This document shows positions 51,304 through 59,235 of a stretch of DNA of 64,000 nucleotides, one piece after another. The translations under genes were made by a program, and so were the position numbers. The notes beneath the pieces are model-generated. The model was given only the letters and a program-made list of their open reading frames with translations. It did no database searches and was not told the origin of the DNA. This DNA comes from Pelagibius sp028280305 (GTDB lineage: Bacteria; Pseudomonadota; Alphaproteobacteria; Kiloniellales; Kiloniellaceae). Positions within the stretch are counted from its first letter, which is position 1, and the number at the start of each line of letters is the position of its first letter. The stretch lies in the NCBI RefSeq assembly GCF_965233615.1, contig NZ_OZ247495.1; one strand, 5' to 3'.

Positions 51304-51804
51304 CTAGTCGGCCACGGCTTCTTTCTTTCGCGCGTCCTGGGCGAGCTTCAGGGCGCGGATCAGGGCTGGCGGCATCTCTGATTTGGCTTCTTCCTGGGCC
51401 GGGGTCAGCTTCAACTCCCGAAGCTGTGCCTCTGCCTCCAAAGCCAGGATTTCGGCGCGCAGGGCGGCGATCCGGGATTCAAAGGCCGGTACGTTGCCGA
51501 AGCGCTTGGAGGTTGCGACGCCGCGGAAGGTGCGCGGCTGGGCAAGGCCTCGTGTCGTCGCCCCGCGGATGACCGAGGTCCGCGGCGGTGAGCCGGTCAC
51601 CGCGAAGTTGCCGAGGCGCTGGCCCGCCGGCCCGTTGTTGAAGATCAGCGTGTTGCCGACCGTGTTGTGCGACCCGCGGGTGCCGCAGAACACCGAGGAG
51701 CCGATGCTGGTGCAGGAGGCGACTGCCGTCTCGGCGCCCAGAGCCAGGGTCATGAGTGCAGTGGCAATCAGCGCCGGGACGCGAGTCTGCTTAAGGATAC
51801 GCAT
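51304..51804 (-). CDS. small exported protein, paralog of the next gene
   Basis: 166 residues with a signal peptide (RVPALIATALMTLALGAETAVAS), a mature start with two cysteines (CTSIGSSVFCGTRGSHNTVGN), a Gly/Arg/Ser-rich middle and a helical C-terminal domain: RIAALRAEILALEAEAQLRE, LTPAQEE, MPPALIRALKLAQDARKKEA. The C-terminal part matches the protein encoded at 51944-52627 while the N-terminal part does not. No known family recognised. AAAGGAGG stands five bases ahead of ATG 51804. Confidence 0.75.
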   Translation of the reverse strand: MRILKQTRVPALIATALMTLALGAETAVASCTSIGSSVFCGTRGSHNTVGNTLIFNNGPAGQRLGNFAVTGSPPRTSVIRGATTRGLAQPRTFRGVATSKRFGNVPAFESRIAALRAEILALEAEAQLRELKLTPAQEEAKSEMPPALIRALKLAQDARKKEAVAD

Positions 51805-51943
51805 AGCCTTCCTCCTTTGAACGCCGCCCAAAAGCCTTGGGGACACTGGAGTTACGGGCCGAGCCATCAATTTGGCTTCACCTGGTCATATGGCCCGGCC
51901 GGGCTTCAGGCCAAGATACCACACTGCTGCCGCGCCGAGCGGA

Positions 51944-52627
51944 TTAAGGCGTGGTCTTTGCCGCGGCTTCGGCGCGGGCCGCCTTGGCAAGGGTGAGCGC
52001 GCGCACCAGCGCCGGCGGCATGTCGGGGGCCGCCGCCTGTGCCGGCGTGAGCCCAAGTTCTTTCAGGCGTGCAGCGGCGTCCAGCGCCAAAGCTTCGGCC
52101 CGCAGCGCGCGAATTCGCGAGTCGTCGAAGGCGCCCCGCCGGAAGCCGCGGGGGCTGGGTCCGAAGAGGGTGCTGCTGCTCAGCCGGCTGCCGCGCACCA
52201 GCGGCAGGGTCCGCCCGCGCAGCACCTGCGAGCCGCCGAAGGTCCGGTCGCGGCGCAACAGGCCGGAGGTGATCGAGGAGCCGACGCCGCGGGCCACGCC
52301 CGAACTGCCGAAGCGGCGGTCGCGTTGCAGGATGCCGGGACGGCCGGCGGAACCGAAACCGCGGGGTCCGACCGTGCTGCGGCGGCTTGTCGTGCTGCGG
52401 CGGCTCGTACTCGGGCGGTTGAAGCCGGCGAGGGTCAGGCGCGGCGGCCCATCACCCGGGGCCAGGGTCTGATGCTGCAATACCGGCAGGGTGAGGGTGC
52501 TGGCGGCGGTCATGGGGGAGGCCGTGGCGGCCTGGGTTGAAAACGCCGCAGCCGCCAGGGCAAGGGCCGGAAGGGCAAGTATAGGAAGGGTGGCCTTGCG
52601 GAGCAGGTGAGTCAGGGATTTCGTCAT
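51944..52627 (-). CDS. exported Ser/Arg/Gly-rich protein, paralog
   Basis: 227 residues. Signal peptide (PILALPALALAAAAFSTQAATA), then a long low-complexity stretch rich in Ser, Arg, Gly and Thr with repeated TSRRST and FGSSG/FGGSQ units, and the same C-terminal helical domain as its neighbour (RIRALRAEALALDAAARLKE, LTPAQAA, MPPALVRALTLAKAARAEAA). Basic, likely disordered middle. May be a surface or envelope-binding protein; function unknown. The upstream paralog gene is 139 bases away in the direction of transcription. Confidence 0.75.
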   Translation of the reverse strand: MTKSLTHLLRKATLPILALPALALAAAAFSTQAATASPMTAASTLTLPVLQHQTLAPGDGPPRLTLAGFNRPSTSRRSTTSRRSTVGPRGFGSAGRPGILQRDRRFGSSGVARGVGSSITSGLLRRDRTFGGSQVLRGRTLPLVRGSRLSSSTLFGPSPRGFRRGAFDDSRIRALRAEALALDAAARLKELGLTPAQAAAPDMPPALVRALTLAKAARAEAAAKTTP

Positions 52628-52818
52628 TATCGGCTTCCTTTTCTGTCTCCCCCTGTTCAGTTCGACGTGGGCAGGACCGGCCCTCCGGGCAAAGCACGAT
52701 TTCGCGATGGCGGCGGGAGCGCCTGAAGCGCCAGCCCTGGGATAGCCCAGGATTTGCGCTTATGGGCTGTCTGAGACAGGATGGCGGCGATCCGCGACGG
52801 GCGGAGAGGGAGGAAACC

Positions 52819-53028
52819 ATGGAATCCGGCGATCGGGGCTGGCTGAGGCACTGGGCTTTGCGGATTGGCGGCACAGCCTATCTGCTGTTCGTTTTTGCCT
52901 TCATGGCCAGCCATCCGCAGCCGGGCAGCATGGCCAGCCTCAGCCACGCCCTGGTGATGGCGATCGTGCCGGCCCTGATCGGCACCCTGGCCGCCCTGGG
53001 TATCATGCTCTACCTGAGGCGCCGCTAG
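52819..53028 (+). CDS. small two-helix membrane protein
   Basis: 69 residues: polar start (MESGDRGWLRHW), a first helix at about 16-32 (GGTAYLLFVFAFMAS) and a second at about 42-64 (ALVMAIVPALIGTLAALGIML), ending in RRR. No family recognised. GGGAGG stands five bases ahead of ATG 52819. The IS element begins 16 bases after its stop codon, which is otherwise intact. Confidence 0.65.
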   Translation: MESGDRGWLRHWALRIGGTAYLLFVFAFMASHPQPGSMASLSHALVMAIVPALIGTLAALGIMLYLRRR

Positions 53029-53124
53029 AGCAGGTCCGATCTAGGGTCGGTACTCAATTAGGGATTCCCCTACGTCTGCAGTTGTGATTCTTTGATCCAG
53101 GTTTCCCAAGGCAGGGAGGATTGG

Positions 53125-53514
53125 ATGGCACGGCTTTACTGGCTTTCGGACGAGGAATGGGCTCGGATCGAGCCTTATCTGCCGCGCGGTCGGCGCGGGG
53201 CTCATCGGGTGGATGACCGTCGGGTGATTTCCGGTATCGTCCATATGCTCAAGGTCGGAGCGCGCTGGCGCGACTGTCCGTCGGAATACGGCCCCTACAC
53301 GACGATCTACAACCGCTTCAATCGCTGGAGCAAGCAAGGGGTTTGGGAGGATATTTTCTACGCCCTGACGGGTAAAAGTGTTGTCGTATCGACCACAGCG
53401 GTCGATTCCACCCACATCAAGGCGCACCGCTCGGCGGCGGGGGCAAAAGGGGGGACTTCGAGCACGCAATCGGTCGATCGCGCGGCGGACGGACGACTAA
53501 AATTCATGCCATAA
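53125..53514 (+). CDS. IS5-family transposase, frame A
   Basis: N-terminal part of a DDE transposase, 129 codons from ATG 53125. It reads YWLSDEEWARIEPYLPRGRRG, the IS5 N-terminal domain, then VDDRRVISGIVHMLKVGARWRD, and has the first catalytic aspartate in AVDSTHIKAHRSA. The slippery run AAAAGGGGGG at 53445-53454 allows a -1 shift into frame B; without it, translation ends at 53514. GGAGG lies upstream of the start. Confidence 0.85.
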   Translation: MARLYWLSDEEWARIEPYLPRGRRGAHRVDDRRVISGIVHMLKVGARWRDCPSEYGPYTTIYNRFNRWSKQGVWEDIFYALTGKSVVVSTTAVDSTHIKAHRSAAGAKGGTSSTQSVDRAADGRLKFMP

Positions 53515-53882
53515 CCGATGCACTGGGGCGCCCTATTGCCCTCTCGATCACGCCCGGACAGACCCATGATCTGGTCGGCGCGGCCATGCTTCTCGAGCGC
53601 ATACCAACCCCTAAACGGCTCCTGGCCGATCGCGCCTATGACGCCGCAAAGCTGCGGGACTGGTTGATCGAACGAGGCTGCCAGCCGGTCATCCCTCCAA
53701 ACCCAACCCGCAAGCATCCTCAATCGTACGACAAAGTCGCCTACCGAGACCGCAACCGCGTGGAGCGGATGTTCTGTCGGCTCAAGGATTTCAGAAGGAT
53801 AGCAACCCGCTACGACAAGCGCGCCGATATCTTCCTCGCCGCCATCTGTCTGGCCGCATCTATCACTTGGTGGCTCAATTGA
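53454..53882 (+). CDS. IS5-family transposase, frame B (reached by -1 frameshift)
   Basis: C-terminal part in the -1 frame. After the shift it reads HAIGRSRGGRTTKIHA, ITDALGRPIALSITPGQ, LLADRAYDA (second catalytic Asp) and VERMFCRLKDFRRIATRYDK (catalytic Glu, with the Y-(2)-R-(3)-E-(6)-K-like region of IS5). The fused product would be about 252 residues, the size typical of the IS427 group. The shift itself is inferred from the slippery sequence. Confidence 0.8.
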   Translation, partial: DFEHAIGRSRGGRTTKIHAITDALGRPIALSITPGQTHDLVGAAMLLERIPTPKRLLADRAYDAAKLRDWLIERGCQPVIPPNPTRKHPQSYDKVAYRDRNRVERMFCRLKDFRRIATRYDKRADIFLAAICLAASITWWLN

Positions 53883-53945
53883 GTCTCGACCCTAGAACGG
53901 CCCAAGGCACGGTAATGCGCCCCGGGCCGTCCTATCCCGTTTCGG

Positions 53946-55034
53946 TCAGGTCACCGCCAGGGGATTACCGGGGGACCCTGTGGCGCCTTTGATCGGGAGC
54001 GGTGCGAAGATATAGGCGAAGCGCCAGCTCTCCTCCGCCGACAGACTTTCCAGATTGAGGTTTTCGTGCAGGTAGATGCCGTGACGCACCAGCAGTTCCT
54101 GGTGCGCCGGGAACACCTGCGCAGAGTTCGGGTTGGGAAACACCTCGACGCCCCAGCAGTCGGCGCCGACCAGGGATACCTGTTTTTCCGCAAGGTAGCG
54201 GGCTGCCTCCAGCCCGATACCCGGCTCGCCGCCGTTATAACGTTCGTTGTCCTCTTTCCACAGCAGGCCCCAGCCGCTGCGGATCACCACCGCATCGCCG
54301 GGGCTGATGGCGTCGCCGGAAAGACCCTGGCGCTCCAGCGCCGCTTCCAGATCGGCCACGGTGATCTCGGTGCCGGCCTCCAGCATCGCGCCTTTCAGAC
54401 CCATGACGTCGATCAGCAGTCCGGGGGTGAAGAACGGCTTCACGTTCTCGACGCCGAGTTTTTTCAGGCCGTAAGGCGAAGCCGCCTCTGCCATGGTGAC
54501 GCCGTTATACATCCGTCTTTGGGTCTGGTCGCCGGGTCCGCCGGCCTCCACCCCGATGTGGCCCAGGCCGTCGAACTGGGTGCCGACCTGGCCGATCTCA
54601 GTGGAAAGAAACTCGTCGTTCCAGATGATCTTGTTGTCGCCGAAAGTGCCGCCGGTGGGCATGCCGGGGGTGCGCAGCGCAAAGACCCGCTCGCCGAACA
54701 GCGGCATGCCGGACTCATAGACATGGCCCAGGCTGTGGACCTTGCCGGTCTTGATCTGCTGGATCGCTTCCAGTGTTTTCTGCGGCCCCATATGGTTGGA
54801 GGCGCCGGCCTGGTCGTCGGCCCCCCATTTCGACGGCCACCACTTCTCGCCGATCGGGGTCTCCGCCGCCCCGGCTGTCGGCGGCGCCGAAAGCCCGGCC
54901 AGAGCCGCGCCGGCCAGGCCGAGGCCCGCCGACTTCAGAAAACCGCGGCGGGAGGCTGCGGCCTGCTCTGCTGTAACGTTGTCTTCGGGCCGCTGCCGGA
55001 CCGGGGTGTCTTGTCCATCTCCCTCGAAACCCAT
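53946..55034 (-). CDS. Tat-exported cyclase-family protein
   Basis: 362-residue protein of the cyclase/kynurenine-formamidase-like family. The twin-arginine signal SRRGFLKSAGLGLAGAALAG marks export in folded form. The metal-binding region is GTQFDGLGHIG, with H and D in the place of the HxGTHxDxPxH pattern; later GDAVVIRSGWG and ADCWGVEVFPNP are conserved. Substrate unknown; possibly hydrolysis of an amide or lactone in the periplasm. A 7-base-pair hairpin follows at about 53898-53929. Confidence 0.88.
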   Translation of the reverse strand: MGFEGDGQDTPVRQRPEDNVTAEQAAASRRGFLKSAGLGLAGAALAGLSAPPTAGAAETPIGEKWWPSKWGADDQAGASNHMGPQKTLEAIQQIKTGKVHSLGHVYESGMPLFGERVFALRTPGMPTGGTFGDNKIIWNDEFLSTEIGQVGTQFDGLGHIGVEAGGPGDQTQRRMYNGVTMAEAASPYGLKKLGVENVKPFFTPGLLIDVMGLKGAMLEAGTEITVADLEAALERQGLSGDAISPGDAVVIRSGWGLLWKEDNERYNGGEPGIGLEAARYLAEKQVSLVGADCWGVEVFPNPNSAQVFPAHQELLVRHGIYLHENLNLESLSAEESWRFAYIFAPLPIKGATGSPGNPLAVT

Positions 55035-55161
55035 CTTGGTCTGCCTCGCTTGTTGCCTATCGGTGGTAACGATAGCGTCAGGCTACCCCAAGTTCGGGTG
55101 GTTTGCGCGGTCAAGTTGTGGTTTGGAGGGCTCTGGGGGAGGACCGCAGGACAGATCTGAT

Positions 55162-56595
55162 CTAGGCTGCCGTTCCGCCGACGGTGATCGCGTCGATCAG
55201 CATGGTCGGCTGGCCGACGCCGACGGGCACACCCTGGCCGTCCTTGCCGCAGGTGCCGACGCCGTCGTCGAGTTTCATGTCGTTGCCGATCATTTTCACC
55301 TTGGTCATCACGTCCGGGCCGTTGCCGATCAGGGTCGCGCCCTTCACCGGTGCGCCGAGTTTGCCGTTCTCGATCAGATAGGCCTCGGTGCAGGAAAAGA
55401 CGAACTTGCCGGAGGTGATGTCGACCTGGCCGCCGCCGAAGTTGACGGCAAAGAGGCCGCGGTCGACGGAGGAAAGGATCTCCTCCGGGTCCTTGTCGCC
55501 GCCCAGCATGACGGTGTTGGTCATGCGCGGCATGGGGATGTGTGCATAGCTCTGGCGGCGCCCGTTGCCGGTCGGGGTCATGCCCATCAGGCGGGCGTTC
55601 TGGCGGTCCTGCATGTAGCCCTTCAGAATGCCGTCCTCGATCAGCACGGTCGCCTGGCTCGGCGTGCCTTCGTCGTCGATGGTGAGGGAGCCGCGGCGGT
55701 CCTGCATGGTGCCGTCGTCCATCACGGTGACGCCCGGCGAGGCCACGCGCTCACCCAGCAGGCCGGAGAAGGCCGAGGTTTTTTTGCGGTTGAAGTCGCC
55801 TTCCAGGCCGTGGCCGACGGCTTCGTGCAGCAGAATGCCGGGCCAGCCGGAGCCCAGCACCACCGGCATCTCACCGGCCGGGGTGTCGACGGATTCCAGG
55901 TTTACAAGGGCGCGCCGCAGGGCCTCGTCGACGCCGGCCTGCCAATAGGCAGGGTCCATCAGCATGTCATAGGCCAGGCGTCCGCCGCCGCCGTAGCCAC
56001 CGGCCTCCATGCGGTCGCCTTCGCCGACCACGACGGAGATGTTGAGCCGCACCAGCGGGCGGATGTCGGCGGCGCGCTCGCCCCCGGCGCGCAGGATCTG
56101 GACGGCCTGCCATTCGCCGGCCAGGGAAGCGCTGACCTGCTTGATTCTGGGGTCCTTGGCCCGGGCGAAAGCATCGATTTCCGCCAGCAGCTTCACCTTC
56201 TCCTCGAAGGGCACGGCCGAGATCGGGTTGTCGTCGGCATAGAGAATGCGGTTGGTACGGGCGGGGCCGTCGGCCTGACTGCCGCTGTGGCCCGACTGCA
56301 CGGCCCGCACCGTCTCGGCGGCGCGGGCGACGGCCTCCTCAGACAACTCGCTGGCATGGGCATAGCCCGCCGCCTCCCCGGCGATGGCCCGCAGACCAAA
56401 GCCCTGGGAAGTATCGAAGCTGGCCGACTTCAGCCGCCCGTCGTCGTAGGCAAGCGCTTCCGACTGGCGGTACTCCAGGAACAGCTCGCCGTCGTCGGCA
56501 CCGTTCAGGGCTTCGTTCACCGCCGTTTCCAGGCGGTTGCGGTCGAGCCCGGCTTTTGCGAAGAAAAGCGAGTCGGTTTCGGCGAGATGTGACAT
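55162..56595 (-). CDS. tldD: metalloprotease TldD
   Basis: Catalytic subunit of the TldD/TldE protease. 477 residues: the zinc motif LLHEAVGHGLEGD (HExxxH) lies near the middle, and the C-terminal GGQVDITSGKFVFSCTEAYLI and GTCGKDGQGVPVGVGQPT are family-specific, with the third ligand in the TCGKDGQ-type region. It works with PmbA/TldE encoded at 27285, far from it in the window. ATG 56595. The divergent DUF3422 gene starts at 56784. Confidence 0.96.
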   Translation of the reverse strand: MSHLAETDSLFFAKAGLDRNRLETAVNEALNGADDGELFLEYRQSEALAYDDGRLKSASFDTSQGFGLRAIAGEAAGYAHASELSEEAVARAAETVRAVQSGHSGSQADGPARTNRILYADDNPISAVPFEEKVKLLAEIDAFARAKDPRIKQVSASLAGEWQAVQILRAGGERAADIRPLVRLNISVVVGEGDRMEAGGYGGGGRLAYDMLMDPAYWQAGVDEALRRALVNLESVDTPAGEMPVVLGSGWPGILLHEAVGHGLEGDFNRKKTSAFSGLLGERVASPGVTVMDDGTMQDRRGSLTIDDEGTPSQATVLIEDGILKGYMQDRQNARLMGMTPTGNGRRQSYAHIPMPRMTNTVMLGGDKDPEEILSSVDRGLFAVNFGGGQVDITSGKFVFSCTEAYLIENGKLGAPVKGATLIGNGPDVMTKVKMIGNDMKLDDGVGTCGKDGQGVPVGVGQPTMLIDAITVGGTAA

Positions 56596-56783
56596 TGGTG
56601 TCTCCGGGATCGGCTTCGGGTCTGGCAATCTGGGGCCGCCTTGCTTCACTATGGGCCCGAGAATTGAAACGGTTCTAAGTTGATATGGGTTCCTGTGCGC
56701 CAGGATACATCCCCTTGCCGGGGCGGTGCCAGCATCCTGCGGTCTCTTACTGCGAGACCAGGACATGAGGGGGAAGTCGGGGC

Positions 56784-58091
56784 GTGATCGACGGTTTGCG
56801 GGACCACCCGCTGCGCGGCGCCTTGAATGCAGAGGTGCATTCAAGGCCCTTTGCCAACCTGCAGGCGCCGGAGCGCATCAGCCACCTGGCCCTGCTTTCC
56901 GGTGAGCGCGGGGCGGAGCGCGACCGCCAGCACGTTGCCCTTCTCTGCGAGCGTTTCGCCGTTGCCGCCCCGGATGCCGGCGAAAACCACTTCATGGCCG
57001 ATTTCGGTCCCTTTCGCCTGAAGTGGGAGCGTCATACCGAGTTCTCCACCTACACGTTTTTTCAAAACGGTGCGGTCGAAGCCGAGCCCTTTGCGGGCTT
57101 CTCCGTCGATCTGGTGCCACGGGACTGGCTCATTGCGCTGCCCGGCGATCTCTTGGTGGCTGTGCACCTGGACCTGCTCGACCGCAGCACGCCGCCGCCG
57201 GGCACGGCAAGGCTGACCCGGCTGTTCGGCCACGACAACATCGTCGGCAGCCAGGTTTCCGGCGGCTCGGCGGAGGTCTGGATGGATTTCACGGTTCAGG
57301 ACGACCGGTTCTCGCGCATCCTGCTGCGCGATACCGGTCTGCGGTCGCGCCAGGCGGGCCGCCTCGTCCAGCGGTTCCTCGAAATTGAAACCTACCGGAT
57401 GATGGCGCTGCTGGCTTTCCCCGCCGCAAAACGCCATGGCGGCGTGCTGGCCGCCGCCGGCGAGCGTCTGACCGCAATCACCGGGCGGATGACCGAAACC
57501 GACGGTATCGGGGCAGAGCAGGCCCTGCTCGACGAACTGATGGCTTTTTCCTCGGAGATTGAGGACGTGGCGGCGGCCACCAACTATCGCTTCGGCGCCG
57601 CCCGCGCCTACTACGCCCTCGTGCGCAGCCGGGTGGAGGAACTGCGCGAGCAGCGGGTCGAGGGCCTGCAGACGATCGAAGAGTTCATCGACCGCCGCCT
57701 GGCGCCGGCCATGCGCACCTGCGAAGCCGTGAGCGAGCGTTTGGAGACCCTGTCGCGCAGGGTGGCGCGGGCCAGCCAGTTGCTGCTGACCCGGGTCGAC
57801 ATCCAACTGGAAGGGCAGAATCGGGATCTGCTGAAGTCCATGGACCGCCGGGCGCACCTGCAACTGCGCCTCCAGCAGACCGTTGAGGGCCTCTCCGTCG
57901 CCGCCATCACCTATTATCTGGCCAGTCTCGTCGGTTATCTGGCCAAGGCTGGAAAGGCCGCCGGCCTGCCGGTCGACGCCGCGATCGCGACCGGGGTGTC
58001 GATCCCCGTTATCGCCCTGATGATCTGGCTCGGCGTCCGGCGTATGCGGCGGGTGCTGGCGCGTGAGGAGGGCGCCGACGGAAAGCACTGA
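56784..58091 (+). CDS. DUF3422 family membrane protein
   Basis: 435 residues, common in alpha- and betaproteobacteria. Long helical body (LRDHPLRGALNAEVHSRPF at the beginning is the family signature; coiled-coil-rich part about 255-370) and two membrane helices near the C-terminus (about 375-395, 400-420; VAAITYYLASLVGYLAKAG). Cytoplasmic domain with a C-terminal anchor; function unknown, homologs may be related to CorA-like or envelope-maintenance proteins. GTG 56784 after a GAGGGGG ribosome site. Confidence 0.88.
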   Translation: MIDGLRDHPLRGALNAEVHSRPFANLQAPERISHLALLSGERGAERDRQHVALLCERFAVAAPDAGENHFMADFGPFRLKWERHTEFSTYTFFQNGAVEAEPFAGFSVDLVPRDWLIALPGDLLVAVHLDLLDRSTPPPGTARLTRLFGHDNIVGSQVSGGSAEVWMDFTVQDDRFSRILLRDTGLRSRQAGRLVQRFLEIETYRMMALLAFPAAKRHGGVLAAAGERLTAITGRMTETDGIGAEQALLDELMAFSSEIEDVAAATNYRFGAARAYYALVRSRVEELREQRVEGLQTIEEFIDRRLAPAMRTCEAVSERLETLSRRVARASQLLLTRVDIQLEGQNRDLLKSMDRRAHLQLRLQQTVEGLSVAAITYYLASLVGYLAKAGKAAGLPVDAAIATGVSIPVIALMIWLGVRRMRRVLAREEGADGKH

Positions 58092-58366
58092 GGCAAGTCT
58101 GGCGGAAATTGCGGCATTCGGTCGCACCCGCCGTCCTCAGACCCCGCTTTGCGCTATTCTGTCTTCCGTCTCCAGCCTGCCGATGGCAGCGCCGAAAGGG
58201 TCGTTTTCAGCGGATTCCGGTCCTTGTGGAGCCAACAGGCTTGGTATAGTTTGCGCGCGCAGCGGCGGCTTCGTGCGCGAACAGGGGGACAGGCAGGCGA
58301 TTGATCGTCTGTTTGCTGATTTGGGCCAGCCGCCGGCCTTCGAGGGATAACTTGGGATTGCTTGCT

Positions 58367-59221
58367 ATGACAGTGCTGAGCCGGTTGGGCCTGATTGCCG
58401 CCGCCTTCTTGTCGATGCTGGGTTCGGCTTATGCCGCGGAACCCGTGCCTTACCAGTTGGGCTTGCAGCCCGCCGTCACTCCGGTGATGGAGCGGATCAC
58501 CAGCTTTCACAACATTCTCCTCTGGGTCATCACGCTGATCACCCTCTTCGTGCTGGCGCTGCTGCTCTGGGTGATGTGGCGCTATTCGGAGAAACGGAAT
58601 CCGACCCCGTCGAAGACGACCCACAACACCCTGATCGAGGTGCTGTGGACGGTGGTACCGATCATCATTCTGGTGCTGATCGCGATCCCGTCGTTCCGGT
58701 TGCTCTATTTCGCCGAGACGGTGCAGGACTCCGATCTCACGGTGAAGGCGATCGGCCGGCAGTGGTACTGGTCCTTCGAATATCCCGACAACGGCAACTT
58801 CACCTTCGACGCCTATATGGTGCCCGACGAAGATCTGGAGCCAGGACAGCCGCGTCTGCTGACGACCGACAATGCCCTGGTGCTGCCGGTGGACACCAAC
58901 ATCCGCTTCATCATCACCGCCAGCGACGTGCTGCATAACTTCGCCATGCCGTCTTTCGGCCTGAAGACCGACGCGGTGCCGGGGCGCATCAACGAGACCT
59001 GGACCTATGTCCCGGCGGAGTTCGCCGGCCGGACGTTTTATGGCCAGTGCTCGGAGCTTTGCGGCACCGGCCATGCCTACATGCCGATCATGATCAAGAT
59101 GGTGACCAAGGAAGAATACGCTGCCTGGACCGAACAGGCTCAGCAGGAATTCGGCCAGGTCGATGAGCCCGCGGCGGTCCGTCTGGCCGGGGCCTCCACC
59201 GTCACGCCCGTATCCGAGTAG
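58367..59221 (+). CDS. coxB: cytochrome c oxidase subunit II
   Basis: 284 residues. Signal peptide (about 1-23), two membrane helices (about 48-70, 88-110) and the periplasmic cupredoxin domain that accepts electrons from cytochrome c. The CuA ligands are present: H in DVLHNFAMP and CSELCGTGHAYMPIM (both Cys, His, Met). GRQWYWSFEYP is the aromatic electron-entry motif. First gene of the aa3 oxidase operon. A putative promoter (TTGTGG/TATAGT) lies near 58224-58250. ATG 58367. Confidence 0.97.
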   Translation: MTVLSRLGLIAAAFLSMLGSAYAAEPVPYQLGLQPAVTPVMERITSFHNILLWVITLITLFVLALLLWVMWRYSEKRNPTPSKTTHNTLIEVLWTVVPIIILVLIAIPSFRLLYFAETVQDSDLTVKAIGRQWYWSFEYPDNGNFTFDAYMVPDEDLEPGQPRLLTTDNALVLPVDTNIRFIITASDVLHNFAMPSFGLKTDAVPGRINETWTYVPAEFAGRTFYGQCSELCGTGHAYMPIMIKMVTKEEYAAWTEQAQQEFGQVDEPAAVRLAGASTVTPVSE

Positions 59222-59235
59222 AGGAACCCATCGTC

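Larger units (their letters stand above)
53045..53891 (+). mobile_element. IS5-family insertion sequence (IS427-like)
   Basis: 847 bases flanked on both sides by CTAG, consistent with a target duplication or a palindromic target. The terminal inverted repeats are GGTCGGTACTCAATTAGG at the left and, read inward from the right, GGTCGAGACTCAATTGAG (about 14 of 18 matching). Two overlapping transposase frames are joined by an expected -1 frameshift. The element appears complete and could be active. Whether the ends are at 53041/53895 or 53045/53891 depends on how the CTAG is counted. Confidence 0.85.
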
